In this document: piece by piece, positions 24,060 through 35,502 of the stretch
Position numbering within the stretch: position 1 is the first letter of the stretch
How the letters are laid out: every line of letters starts with the position of its first letter
Assembly: GCA_032622095.1 (NCBI GenBank)
Contig: CP136069.1
Coordinates: forward strand, 161,683,043 to 161,747,042
DNA: 64,000 nt
Direction: 5' to 3'
Source of the DNA: Siphonodentalium dalli
Taxonomy: Eukaryota; Mollusca; Scaphopoda; Gadilida; Siphonodentaliidae
The notes under the pieces: generated by a model
The model's database searches: none
What the model was told of the DNA's origin: nothing
What the model saw: the letters and a program-made list of their open reading frames with translations, nothing else
Position numbers and translations under genes: made by a program

Positions 24060-24945
24060 AACCATGCACCACAATAAGCATACATTCATCCCCAATACCA
24101 GACATGAAAATCTATAATCATGTACCAGGCCACAAATAAATTAAACTTAACCCTACCCCAAGATAGTGTTCTTAATGATTTCAATGTTATGCTATATGCT
24201 ACTCAACTCGAAAGGTCATTCAGACTAGTGGATCTATTTCATACCATATATTGCAATAGTACTGCCCACGGATTATGCAATGTCATCTTCACTGTCGCTG
24301 TAAATTTCATCAAATGTGATGGTATCAGTCAATATAATTTATATGTAACATCTTCAGGGAAGATTGGTTCAAACAACTCAGGTTGCCTATATGCCGTCCA
24401 TCCACGAAGTGCTACATCGGGAGTGGTTGATTTGGCAACAGTTGCAAGTTTCCACTGCTTTAGTATCATGTGGGCTTGTTTTGAGTGTAAAATTAAAGAT
24501 TCCTTACATGGTGGAAGTGCAGAAAGATCAACTACCTTCTGCTGATTTTAAAACTTCTGCTGGAACATTACCCACTTAGCTTTATTCACTTTTCTCGAAC
24601 GTTGATCATATATGCATAAGGCACAATTTAACTTCTCGATTGTATTAAGTGTGTTACTGTCCAAAACCCAGTTTGTTCCTAAATAAGCCATGACTTCCAT
24701 ATATTTTGATAATCTTTCCATCAACTTCCAGAAGAGTTTGTTTTACTTTTCGGAAAAACGATGAAAGGTAATTTTATTACCTGTGAAGAAATGGAACCCA
24801 ATAACTCCATTATTCTGTATATTTGGCTGCCAAAATATTGTCCCAGTGCCCCGCAATCGCTTAGAAGTGGTGGTTGATGTATAGCATCTGCTATTCAAAG
24901 ATAGTTCCATGTTATTTGAAAAATATGGTCCAAATCTGAATTTTC
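24060..24945 (-). pseudogene. Decayed coding remnant of an uncharacterised protein family
   Basis: Translating the minus strand from about 24940 downward, interrupted by several stops and frame changes, gives phrases in a consistent order: 'FFTGNKITFHRFSEK', 'KLFWKLMERLSKYMEVMAYL', then 'LPPCKESLILHSKQAHMILK' and 'ALRGW'. From memory this order (an HAFTGCD-like box, a helical segment, then LPP..sL..H..R...Q...W) is shared by uncharacterised proteins encoded in many marine invertebrate and fish repeats. That identification is inference. The usual cysteine-rich end is not visible. The + strand frame at 24120-24545 is a shadow of this remnant. Confidence 0.4.
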
Positions 24946-25985
24946 ATTTTCAAGAGAAGGTTGATAAATACCCACATATGCCTATTAGGTCGGCAATAAT
25001 ATTACATGTAACACCTTACACCGCTATATATATATAGTCAAAGAATAATATCTTTATGTGTTTCGATCTGTTTGTTATACTAGGATTAAGTATCTAGTAT
25101 TGTACGCAAAATCATCATCAGAGGCGAGTGTTCATGTTAATATAAATGTTAAATTAAATCTGGTGACCAACACTTGTGGATGGTGCGAGTGTAGTAGACG
25201 TGTATATTAGTCCATATATCACTATAATATTAGTGTGCGTTATTTGGCAAAACTGTTCTGTTAGTCGTGTGTGGCCTTCGGATATCTTTTCAAATTAGAT
25301 TTAAACTTAATCTGAGAACTACCTCTTAAGGCTGGTTGTACTTCTCGTGTTGGCCATGTAGAGCCTTCTGATATTCGTTATCGAATTTGCAGTAAATCAG
25401 ATGCATGCACTATATGTGCATAGTGTCGCATACCGGGTGTTGTGTGTATATGGACCAACGCTTAGGGCTGGTGTGTCCTTCTCTGTTAGGCGTGCGTGGC
25501 CTTCTGATATCTTTTAAAATTAGATTTAAACTTAATCTGAGAACCAACTTTTAAGGCTGGTTGTACTTCTCGTGTTGGCCATGTAGAGCCTTCTGATATT
25601 AGTTATCGGATTTGCAGTAAATCAGATGCATGTACTGTATGTGCATGGTGTCGCATATTGGAGTTATGTGTCTATGGACAAACAAGTTCCGACGATAACT
25701 TTTTGTTAGCAGCATTTCTCGGGAAATGCAAATGGGATGGCTAGCATGTTTAAGTATTGGTCACCAGATTTAATTTAACATTTATATTAACATGAAAAGC
25801 TCGCCTCTGATGATGTCCTTGCGTACAATACTAGATACTTAATCCTAATATAACAAACAGATCGAAACACATAAAGATATTATTCTTTGACTATATATAT
25901 AGTGGTGTAAGGTGTTACATGGAATATTGTTGCCGACCTAATAGGCAGGATGTTGGTATTTATCAACCTTCTCTTGGAAAAGTTA
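24945..25985. repeat. Long fold-back element with internal 230-bp tandem repeat
   Basis: The left arm (about 24945-25180) is matched inverted by the right arm (about 25755-25985). Landmarks are 'agagaaggttgataaatac', 'cctattaggtcgg', 'atgtaacaccttacac' and 'agtatctagtattgtacg' with their reverse complements. The arms are about 230 bp with few differences. The core holds two direct copies of a roughly 230-bp unit (about 25250-25460 and 25480-25695) marked by 'ttaaacttaatctgagaac' and 'ttgtacttctcgtgttggc'. No coding sequence was seen. It looks like a non-autonomous element or fold-back transposon next to the decayed coding remnant. Confidence 0.75.
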
Positions 25986-26399
25986 TTTTTTGCCGATTTT
26001 GATGTTAAGTTTGTGATAGAAAAATTACAATAACTGCTCACAGCGGATTTTAGCGGATGTTCTAGAGGATATATTCCTCTTCACAATGGAAAAAAAGCCA
26101 ACTCAGTCAAATTTTTTTCTAGGTTGACCTTAAAATTTGAGTTTATCGACTACAACGTGCATCGTGGAAACTCTGACCCATAACAATGCCTATTTGTGTA
26201 TAAGTGAATATTTTGAATAAATGGAATGAATATGGTAAAATAGTTAACTTTCATAGAATATGTGCACATTGATCCCATAAGCCCGTTAAATGCCAGCCTA
26301 TCACATTTTGAAAATGGGAAGACCGAGATTCAACACACAAATAATTTCATATTGTGAACGTGTTCAATGAGTTGCATAGTTCATGATAATTAAACCAGG

Positions 26400-26815
26400 A
26401 GAGGGGGTCTGACAAAAAATGCGTACACATGACCGGGATGGATGCGTGGTCGAGAGCCGAGAAAAAATAATTTCTTTCACCAAAATGGCTGCTATGGAAA
26501 CGGTGTACATTTTCCATATTGGGATCATATCCAAAGAGATTTATATTCATGTGATATGCATCTGAGCTAACTTCGATGCTTTTATCATAAATTTCGCGAT
26601 TTTGTCCTCTATATGTCACACTGATGGTATGGTCAATGTTGTTTTGGGAAGAACAATATCTCATTTTAAGGGTGGGCATTGACCCGGTCACATGTGTTCA
26701 TTTTAATTTATGATCATTAAGCTAGATATTAGTATGTTTACAAAATGAGGGATATCCCAGCATTCCCTGGCCTATAGTCAAGTTGTTGGTATGCTCTTTG
26801 ATGCAGAATCACCGA
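26400..26815. repeat. Dispersed repeat, copy 1 of 3
   Basis: Contains 'accaaaatgg(c/t)tgc(t/c)atgg', 'acggtgtacattt', 'ttgggatcatatc', 'tcctctatatgtcacactg' and 'agggatatcccagcattccc'. The same series recurs at 28470-28805 and partly at 28860-29215. Minus-strand frames across it are repeat sequence and not a conserved protein. Confidence 0.7.
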
Positions 26816-28099
26816 GTATGTTTTTGTATAGACAAATTGTTTTCAAATCAAAATTGTCGAAAAAGTCGAAAAAATTGGATAACACCACTCACATAAATGT
26901 ACTAACTATACCAAGTTTTAGCAGCATTGACTGCAAACTCTCGGACAATAGCATTATGCATGTTCCGAAACAATTCTAAGTAGAAAAAAAGGGGAAAATT
27001 CCAAGTCAGACGGGCATCATTATCACAGATCCATAGGTTCTCATGGCACTAAATATATATTTTCACTGAATAGTTGCCCTGCTTTTTGAGTAAACGGGGA
27101 CCATAACACCACGCTTATTGCGACTGGAACCGACTTCGCCATTGCTAGATATAGATAACGGTGGTCTAATGCACTATCAGCGTATATGGAGGTAGTATTA
27201 GTGTCCATTACTTCAATGTGTGTGAAAACATTCCAATTTCTTATCGAAATGGCCATAGACAAAAGCGTAAACTGATACATTGTACAATGTACCATCCTAT
27301 CACCTACTCCCCAAAATATTCGCGATCATCAGACAATAAATGGAATCTATCACCATACGAGTCATCCGTATGGCTACAGTGCTTATCGTGACACTTTAAC
27401 AGCTATCGAATGGAACAGATTACCTGATAATAAAAAAACAGTATAACTATAGAAGAATACATACCACTTATCTACAGCGATGCCTCTGAACCATAAACCC
27501 TATTTATACATAACAACTAATAGAGAAAGGCATTTCATCATACTAGAATACGCAATACATTTGGCTGGGACGAATACCGGCATTTCGATTGATACGAAAA
27601 GGAGCCCTCTATGTGCAAAATTCCTCGAGATATCGGCCGTCGCATGCAATTTCAAATTCTGTTCGGCATAATGTCATTTTGTTTACCATTCCATCCTATT
27701 CCGATTGTCATGCATCATATTCTGGAAATAGTTAATGTTGTTAACAGCCTACATATATCATAAACCACACGAACGGCTGCAACAATGACCTCACCACATG
27801 TAGTAATGGCCAATATAGACTACCTTGTGGTTCCCGATATAGTTGTAACAAAAACAATCGATGTTATAGCAATTTAAGTTAATTTAAGAGCAGTAAGTTT
27901 TTTCTTCTTTATTTGCGTGAAGACATAGGGGGCAACTAAAACGACCACGCCAGATCGAAGCTATTAGTTCAAATTTGGAATGCAAAGAAACTATAGCCAC
28001 AGTAATGGGCCATTCCCTGTGTGGCAGCGGGGTGCGCAAGAACTACATTGTTTTGGAACAAGAAAATAAACTGGTAAGCATCGATTAAACCTTTCTGTA

Positions 28100-28195
28100 C
28101 TCATTGACGAGTAGTTCCTTAGGAACTCTTCAGATAATAAGCTCGATGAACGACTATATGACGTTTGTTGAACATATATTATCTGAACAATTTCG
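28100..28195 (-). repeat. Short hairpin repeat (CGG-centred family), copy 1
   Basis: The sequence 'actcattgacgagtagttcc' precedes a stem formed by 'cagataataag' and 'attatctgaac'. The same leader and stem sequences occur at 56166-56240 and 56405-56495. It is a small MITE-like family. No other assignable feature was seen between 27000 and 28100. Confidence 0.55.
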
Positions 28196-28469
28196 ACCAA
28201 TAAATAGGACTCCTTCTCTTGCAACATATTTCCTGAACACCCCTAATTTATTTTATTTTTTAAATCAAACTTTTTTACACAAATTTCCCCAAAAATGGCG
28301 ACACACATGTACACACTTAACATTTTATCCGCCATTTAGATTATACCCATATACAAAAGATATATGTTCAAACAGGTATATGGTCTTATACTTGTCCAAT
28401 CCAAATATATGCATAATGAACAGTTTTCGATGAGGTAACTTACTAGGCAATAGCAATGTATAAAGGCGT

Positions 28470-29220
28470 TCACCAAAATGGTTGCCATGACAACGGTGTA
28501 CATTTACCAGATTGGGATCATATCATAACTTTTATAATAACATTTATCTATTTTGTCCTCTATATGTCACACTGATGGTGTGGTCATTGTTGTTGTGGGA
28601 AGAACAATATCTCATTTTAAGGCTAGGCGTTGCCCCGGTCAGATGTGTTATTTTAATTTATGATCATTAAACTAGATATTAGTATGTTTACAAAATGAGG
28701 TGAGTAATTGAACTATATGTATGAGGGATATCCCAGCATTCCCTGGCCTATAGTAAAGTTGTTGGTATCCTCTTTAATGCAAAATATATGACAGAATCAC
28801 CGATAAACACATTACATAACGGGTTATTTGCTCAAATGGCGGCCATTATATCAGTCATTTTGAATATGTCCATATACAAAAGGTATATATTCTAACAGGT
28901 ATGTGCTTTGCTCCAAATAGATGCATAATGATAAGTTTTCCATGAAGTTTCCAGGCAATAGCAATGCATCAAGGCTAGCTTTTGGCAAAAACAGGTGTTC
29001 ACCAAAATGGTTGCCATGGCAACGGTGTACATTTTCCGGTTTGGGATCATATCCAAAGTGACTTATATGTATGTGATACACATGTGAGCCAACATTGATG
29101 CTTTTACAAAAAACAATTCACGATTCAACTACCACACGAATGGTTTGGTCATTGTTTATTGGGGAGAACAATTTCTCATTTTAGGGGTTGACATTGCCCC
29201 GGTCATATGTTTTGTGAAAT
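28470..29220. repeat. Dispersed repeat, copies 2 and 3
   Basis: Copy 2 (28470-28805) repeats the full series seen at 26450-26815, including 'tgatcattaaactagat' and 'cagcattccc'. Copy 3 (about 28860-29215) repeats its first part. Copy 3 contains the perfect palindrome GTTGCCATGGCAAC at 29010-29023; the other two copies have one- or two-base variants of it. Confidence 0.7.
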
Positions 29221-29723
29221 TTCTCACAGTAGTAATAATCACCCAATGGATATCATATATAGCTTAAAATAAAGGTAATGACAAACAGCATCTAACGCAA
29301 TACCAATATGTTGCAACAAATTGAGATAGGTTCATCATAAACAAAATAATAGGAAGTAAAGTGATAAACACAGCAATTGTTTACAATGACCTTGGCCTTT
29401 CACAGTGACCTTGACCCTTCTCATATAAGTACTGGTGGTCCTTCGTGGGGAATACATACATATACATATTAGTATATAACTATATCAGCAATAAGTCCAC
29501 CGCTATCACTAATACACTTCAAAAATCGTAATTTTCCAGAATTCTCAGAAATCACATACCGTTGCTATGGTAACATGATTTTTAAGGCAACTAAGTGACA
29601 AGAATCTTGTCAACATTGGTTTCCAATGCCTCTAGTATATGGGCTTTAAGAAAACATATGTTGCCAAAAATCCCCAAATTTTTTTACAAAACCATTTTTT
29701 TTTTTACAAATGACAGACTACTA

Positions 29724-31656
29724 TTAGGAAATTTTAGCAAAGCCATACAGTAGGGTGCAGAACCCTGGAACAAAATTTACTACGACGCTCTAGGTTTTGT
29801 TCCAGTAATGTCAGTAAGTAAGAAGTATCATTCTCTGGTAAGGCTAAGTATTAAATATATGTCATAGCATCACTCTGCATTGACTACATATATTGCAGGT
29901 GACCACCTGTGGATTATGTACTTGTCAGCTCTTGTAGTTCTATTCATTGGCATGTAAATGGTGCCAAAAAATTCTCATTCCCTAATCTTACCATTTAATG
30001 TTTCACATACTTTTTATATTTAAAGGCATCAATCAAGTCTATGCCTGTTTCACAGAATTCACTTATTTCATTATTAATCTTTAGTAAGTGGTTTCATGCT
30101 TGGCCGGTAATGGGGCTAAGTCATAGTAAGTTTCGGTTGCATTTTCTGCAACATTTTAAGCTATTAAGCTATTTCAATTATTTCATTACTTAGCCATTAA
30201 TTCAGCTAAGTAAGTTCATCTAATATTTAAAGTTTTATAAAAACTTCATATTTTATATGGTTTTAGAATAAGTGAAATCATGTCTTGATATGCAACCATA
30301 TTAAGCCATATTCATTTATTATATTTCTCATAAATAAGTTTTTGTAGTGGTATTTTAATATCCTCAGTGCATAATCCACATGATCACCGGTGTTCGCTAT
30401 TGTGTGACTGTAGGGACAGTCTTCATTTATATAGTATCTAGCTCGCGCCTAGAACTATATGTCGCATTCGCAAATCTCCAAAATATGTGGGCAACCGTAT
30501 TATGTAAGACCCATAGGGAGTTGAACAGGTTATTTATAAGACAACATAAAATGTCTTTGATTCTATCAGATTTCCATAACAGTTCTCATTATTAAATATT
30601 TCAATACCACAACAAATATATATAAACTTCAACCAGTGAGCTCAAATATTGATCGGTGTATGTTCCTTGTTCATATGTTGTGTAATTGTTTTGTGTTGTG
30701 TCGTATCATCAAGGTGTTATTTCTGTGCCGGCCTGTTGTAAATACGTTTAAAGTTATTTAATTTTCTGCGTAATATATATTTGAAACTTTTAGGCTATTT
30801 CCCCACAAATTTCAAAAGTGTTTGTTAAATGTTTAGCTTTTAAATAACTTTTAGGCTGGGGTTAAAACTAAAACATTTCTAAAACTTAGTTCATTTTTAT
30901 ATTTCTTTGGGAAGCTTTCTAATTCCAATAAAATTAATTTGTGAATGAAATATTAATTATTTCATTCAAATAATCTAAATTAAATGGTCTTTAACTATAT
31001 CACATATTTTTCACAGCTATATTATAAGTTTTTCTGCAGTATCATAACTTCATTAATTTTCACAAATTCATAAATTTTCATAAGTTCATAAAGTTTCTAA
31101 AAGCTTCGTTCATTAAAGTTTAATCATCACTATAAGTCATTTGGAAAATTAAGTCTAAAGTAGCATCATGCATTCCTCATTTTAATTATATAATAATTTC
31201 ATAAATAGTCATTTCATTCAGATCATTCAACTTATAAAATATTCCATCTTATTTTCATTTCCATATATATAATTATTCAACATTCCGTCCATACAAATAT
31301 ACATCTGTTAAATGTTATATATAGTCTATGTGCTAAATAAATAATTAATTTAATTTAATCTCAATTATTAGGATCTCGTATCCTGCAACTTACCCCTCAG
31401 CTGGTGTAGGTCCAGCTTAACAAATACCTACTGGTGTCAGAATTTAAGTCATTTTATATTTTATCCACTCGGTTACTTTTGGCTGTAACTGTATCTGGTG
31501 AAATAGGGGACTGCACGCAGTTTCTTTCTCTTGTAGGATCAGGTTGAGAGTGGTTGCAGAGTAACCCATGTTGGGGAACTTTGTGAATTATTCCCAACCT
31601 CCGATTCTTTGAGAGGTGGAACTGTATGTAGTCCTATATACCACTTGTGCGTTACA
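29724..31656 (+). repeat. 3' LTR of the Gypsy-like element (5' end undefined)
   Basis: A direct copy of 18735-21202, sharing the start 'ttaggaaattttagc' and the end 'cttgtgcgttaca'. It lacks the 480-bp MITE and carries the empty TTAA site at 30164-30167. It has about 80 bp near 30045-30120 that the other LTR has lost. No polypurine tract precedes it, which fits either a truncated LTR or rearranged internal sequence. Confidence 0.75.
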
Positions 31657-31799
31657 GTATTATACGCAAAATTTACCTAATAGAGGGGGGTTCAACACCC
31701 ATTCGTGCTCTCCCCCACTCGCTTCGCGGCTCGGATGTTGCTACGCATCATATATACAACATTACATAGCGGGTCCCCCCTTTGAATTTTTTTCTGGAT

Positions 31800-32275
31800 C
31801 CGTCACTGTATACCCCCCGATATTAGTCGGCGGGTGTATAGTTGACGTTTCGAGCCGCCCGTGCTTCCGTCCGTACAAACATTTTGCATTATAACTCAAG
31901 AGTCGGTTGGCATATTTTGATGCCATATGGCATGGCGACGGACCAGAAATGGGGAACGAATATGCATAATATCATGGGTTGTGATCATCAATGCCTACCA
32001 GAGTTATGGGTTCTGTTCGACTTTATGAAATTCAGTCCGTACAAAGTTTTTTGCAATATAAGTTAAGTGTCGGTTGTCGAATTTTGATGTGGTTTGGTGT
32101 GGTGATAGACCAGAATGATAGGGGAAGGATGTATGCACATATTACTGCATATCACAGGTTTCCCCTGTCAATGCATACCAGAGTTACCGGCCTTGTTCCA
32201 TCCGTAAACAGATTTTGCATTATTATAACTCAACCATGGGTTAACAGATTCTGATGTTCTTTGGTACGGGTAATA
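31800..32275 (+). repeat. Diverged ~165-bp tandem repeat
   Basis: Three diverged units carry 'tccgtacaaa...ttttgcattataactcaa' (near 31870, 32035 and 32200) and 'cataccagagttatgg'. The family resumes after the Tc1-like insertion at about 33848 ('agaccaacgtgag..cacaggtttc'), so the transposon landed within it. Confidence 0.6.
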
Positions 32276-32519
32276 TACTACTCACATTTTGCTAAGGATC
32301 ACCCATATATATTGTAATATTTTGTAAAATATACACTTTTTGGATAGGAATGGTCTGTTATATTGTAGATTGTTATATCCTCTTGTTATTTAATGGGTGC
32401 TGCAACTGTCCAGTGGCTTAGATTTCCTAAGTGGGAAGATGGAACAACATTACCCCCAATTTGACGAATTTCAATAAGTACAAACACACAAGTCAAATGT
32501 ATTGAAACGACATTTATTC

Positions 32520-32993
32520 ATTCGAACAACAATCTCAGTACTTGGTGTGACCTCCGCGAACGCTCACCACAACTTTGCAACATCTCTAAGCCCCATCCAC
32601 CATGGTACGGACGTTGTCTGGAGGCAGGTTTCGCCATTCGACAACAAGAGTTGTCCAAGCTCTGGCAAGGTTGTCGGTTGAACTGGTTGAGCCGTAATGA
32701 CAGCCTGCAACCTGTCCCGAGCATGTTCTATGGAATTTAGTTCGAGTGGACTCGCTGGCAAGTCCATGCGATCTATTCCTCTTTCCTAAAGGATAACAGT
32801 TCATCAGCTTGGATCCGTTTGCTCCTGTATTATTGTCCATGAGAAACAAATCCTCACTTACAGCTCCCGCACACGGCCCCACGATTGGATCCAGAATGCA
32901 TGTCTACAATGTAGTCCATTAAGGTTTCTGTTCTGGGTGACGCACAGGTTCTTGTCACCGCCCAAAGTTATCCCTCCCCATACACGATATGTG
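32520..32993 (-). pseudogene. Tc1-like transposase C-terminal half, left arm
   Basis: Minus-strand fragment of a DDE transposase, the enzyme that cuts and pastes the element. Visible landmarks are 'VWGGITLGGDKNL', MDNN with the second catalytic Asp (codon near 32835-32837), and 'NSIEHARDRLQAV' with the third acidic residue, followed by a C-terminal 'TALPELGQ'-like region. At least two frame changes separate these pieces and the N-terminal DNA-binding half is missing. Confidence 0.75.
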
Positions 32994-33044
32994 TCAAATG
33001 GACAATGCAGCAATGGTAACCCGTGTTGTTTACTAATGGGCCCA

Positions 33045-33588
33045 TACTTCCATGACAGACGTGTTTTTGTCTGGAAAAGGTAGAATGTGAGGTTCACCGA
33101 TGCACGGAGAGGAAACATGACCATTATGGTGGTGGGTCGGATATGCTGTGGGGAGGGATGACCTTGGGCGGCGACAAGGACCTGTATGTCCTCCAGAACA
33201 CAAACCGTAATGGACTGCATTATTGGCATGCATTCTGGGTTCAATCGTGGGAGCGTATGCGGGAGCTGTACGCGAGGATTTGCTTATGATGGGCAATAAT
33301 GCAGGATCAAACCGACCCGAGCTGCTGAACTGTTATCCTTTAGGAAGAAGGGATAGATCGCCTGGACTTGCCAGCAAGTCCAACCGAACTCAATCCCATA
33401 GAACATGCTTGGGACAGATTGCAGGCTGTCGTTACGGCTCGACCAGTTCAACCGAGCCAGTGATTGGCCAACATATTGTTGTCGAATGGCGAAACCTGCC
33501 TCCAGACAACGTCCGTGCCATGGTCGATGGGGCTTCGAGATGTTGCAAATTTGTGGTGTACATTCGCAGAGGTCACACCAAGTACTGA
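33045..33588 (+). pseudogene. Tc1-like transposase C-terminal half, right arm
   Basis: Plus-strand counterpart of the left arm. It starts slightly farther upstream ('RRVFVWKR', single copy), then shows 'HYGGGSDMLWGGM', MGNN where MDNN is expected (the catalytic Asp is Gly), 'ELNPIEHAWDRLQAV' in broken frames with the Glu codon at 33401-33403, and the usual Tc1 end 'RRGHTKY' followed by a stop near 33586. The frame breaks and the lost Asp make it inactive. Confidence 0.8.
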
Positions 33589-33849
33589 GATTGTTGTTCG
33601 AATGAATAAAAGTCGTTTCAATACATTTGACTTGTGTGTTTGTACTTATTGAAATTCGTCAAATTGGGGGTAATGTTGTTCCATCTTCGCACTTAGGAAA
33701 TCTAAGCCACTGGACAGTTTCAGCACCCATTAAATAACAAGAGGATATAACTATCTACAACTTAACGGAGCATTTCTGTCCAAGAAGTGTATATTTAACA
33801 AAATATTACAATATAGATTTGTGATCCTTAGCAAAATGTGAGTAGTATA

Positions 33850-34695
33850 TATAGACCAACGTGAGCGAACGAATGTGCACATATCACAGGTTTCGCCCAT
33901 CGCAATGCATCTGATTGCATCACATTATTTCAGTTCAGCTAATTGTAAGTGATAACAGTATACAATTAGTATTTTAGTTTAGTCTTGTTGAGAAGTAAAG
34001 CTCCAAGATGAAGTTCGGAAATTCAATGAGAATAGCGTCACCTTCAGTTGGGATTGTCTGAGCAGTAAACAGTAACGGTCATTCATTATAACCAATTCAG
34101 TTTTATTTGGATAATTGTTGCAAATTAACATTACTTGCAATCATTCAAGATGAGAAATAACCAGAAGGAATGAATTTCATTAAATGCCAGAACAAGACAG
34201 TATTTCAGACATTAGAAATTTATGAGATACCCTTTTCAATTTCAAGTTATGCAACGATCAGGTTAATGATATCTAGTCATCATTGAGTATTCACCATGTA
34301 GTTTGTGATACAGTTTTTTTGTTTTAGTACTTTTATTCAGGTAATACAACTGGGTAATATATTAATTTTGTTACTAAATATTTCTTCCGTTGATCATAAG
34401 TTTCCTGAACACTATTACGATGGTCCACTGTGAAGTGGGCCGGGATCCTATGAAATCCAGAATGTTGCTAAATCTGAGGCTAAAGAGTCACTAGAGCTGC
34501 TTATATAATATAGCCCTATACCAACAAACATGATACTAACATGCTTGCAAACAACAGTACATGGTCAGTACTTGTAAATTGTTTGAAAAAAAACCCATTT
34601 TGGAAAAAAAATTACAAGCACGATTTGTTCGGCCTCTGGATCACCCGCCCACCCCGGCCCTATATACGGAATTTTTTTGCAGACCCCCCCTGGTA
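33850..34695. other. No recognisable feature
   Basis: A short remnant of the ~165-bp repeat continues to about 33910. The remainder is AT-rich sequence without coding or repeat structure that could be recognised, up to the start of the R-L1 array. Confidence 0.4.
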
Positions 34696-35502
34696 TTATC
34701 ACTAATGTATCACGAAATTGGACCGTATTACCACTTGATTTTAGAGTTATCCATCTTCATCCGCAATTTTGTCCGAGACCCTCCGTTTGACCACGTGTTT
34801 CTGGGCCACATATTATTACACATCTCGAGAAATAACAAACTTAAAAAATCGATATCTAATTACTCTGAGGTTTGATGGGTGGGTTCCTCGACTCGAAACA
34901 AATATTTTTTATCCCAGAAGCTAAAGAAATAGTAATTTAGGAGCGTCTGATCGGATTGAGTACCTTTAAGTTTGAAACAATACAGACCTGATACGATCAA
35001 GACGGAGAACGTTTGTCTCACTTCTGCTTCAAAAATTCGAGAAAATAAAACAGCTGATAACACAATGTAGCTTTAGTGATTTTTTTCAGAGTATATATAA
35101 AGTAATAGTATTTTTGATATGCATCGATATAAATAGTCCCGTCTACTATAAATTGCGCATACATGTATATATGTTGTGTATGTCTGTTCATATGGCAAAT
35201 CATTCAAACATCAAACTCTCCATAATACCGGGGGAATAATGGAACATTATATGAAGTCCAAAAGCTGTCACCCCAAGTATAACGTATAATGTAGCTTTAG
35301 TGATTTTTTTCAGGGTATGTGTAAGTCGGTATTGTAACAGTATGTTCGGTATTCATCGATCTAAATAGTCCCGTCTGCTATACATTGCGCATATATATAT
35401 TCATGTTATGTGTCTGTTCCTATATCAAATCATTCAAACATCAAACTCTCCATAATGTGGGGGGGGTAAAGGAACATTATATGAAGTGCAATGATAAAAG
35501 CT
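34696..35502. repeat. R segment copy 1 of the R-L1-R-L1-R array
   Basis: An 807-bp segment shared with 38404-39216 and 42091-42904, and partly with 60335-60917 upstream of the second CBM20 gene. It holds the right half of the TTAA-specific MITE (to 34964) and two tandem ~225-bp copies of the sequence normally upstream of the CBM20 promoter, each with 'tagctttagtgattttttt', 'atagtcccgtct' and 'aaacatcaaactctc'. It ends 'caatgataaaagct', where the LINE begins. The G-run before its end has 8 Gs. Confidence 0.85.

Larger units (their letters stand above)
32278..33845. mobile_element. Palindromic Tc1/mariner-like transposon
   Basis: A 1568-bp element begins CTACTCACATTTTGC and ends with its reverse complement. 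TA lies on each side (32276-32277 and 33846-33847), the target duplication of Tc1/mariner elements. The inverted repeat is not confined to short termini: about 0.7 kb from each end (32278 to about 32990, and about 33140-33845) is homologous and inverted, leaving only about 150 bp single-copy in the middle. Each arm encodes the C-terminal half of the transposase pointing outward. The element could arise from two copies joined head to head with loss of their 5' halves. Its transcript would fold into a long double-stranded hairpin. Confidence 0.85.

Noticed and set aside
24120-24545. 141-codon + strand open frame
   Set aside because: The opposite strand carries the recognisable family pattern; this frame is its shadow.
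26347-29081. Minus-strand frames with similar peptides in three places
   Set aside because: The similarity follows a non-coding dispersed repeat; the frames are not conserved in length and lack starts in common.
32518-33605. Treating the two transposase fragments as two independent Tc1 insertions
   Set aside because: A single pair of TA duplications and matching outer termini enclose both, and no internal termini were seen.
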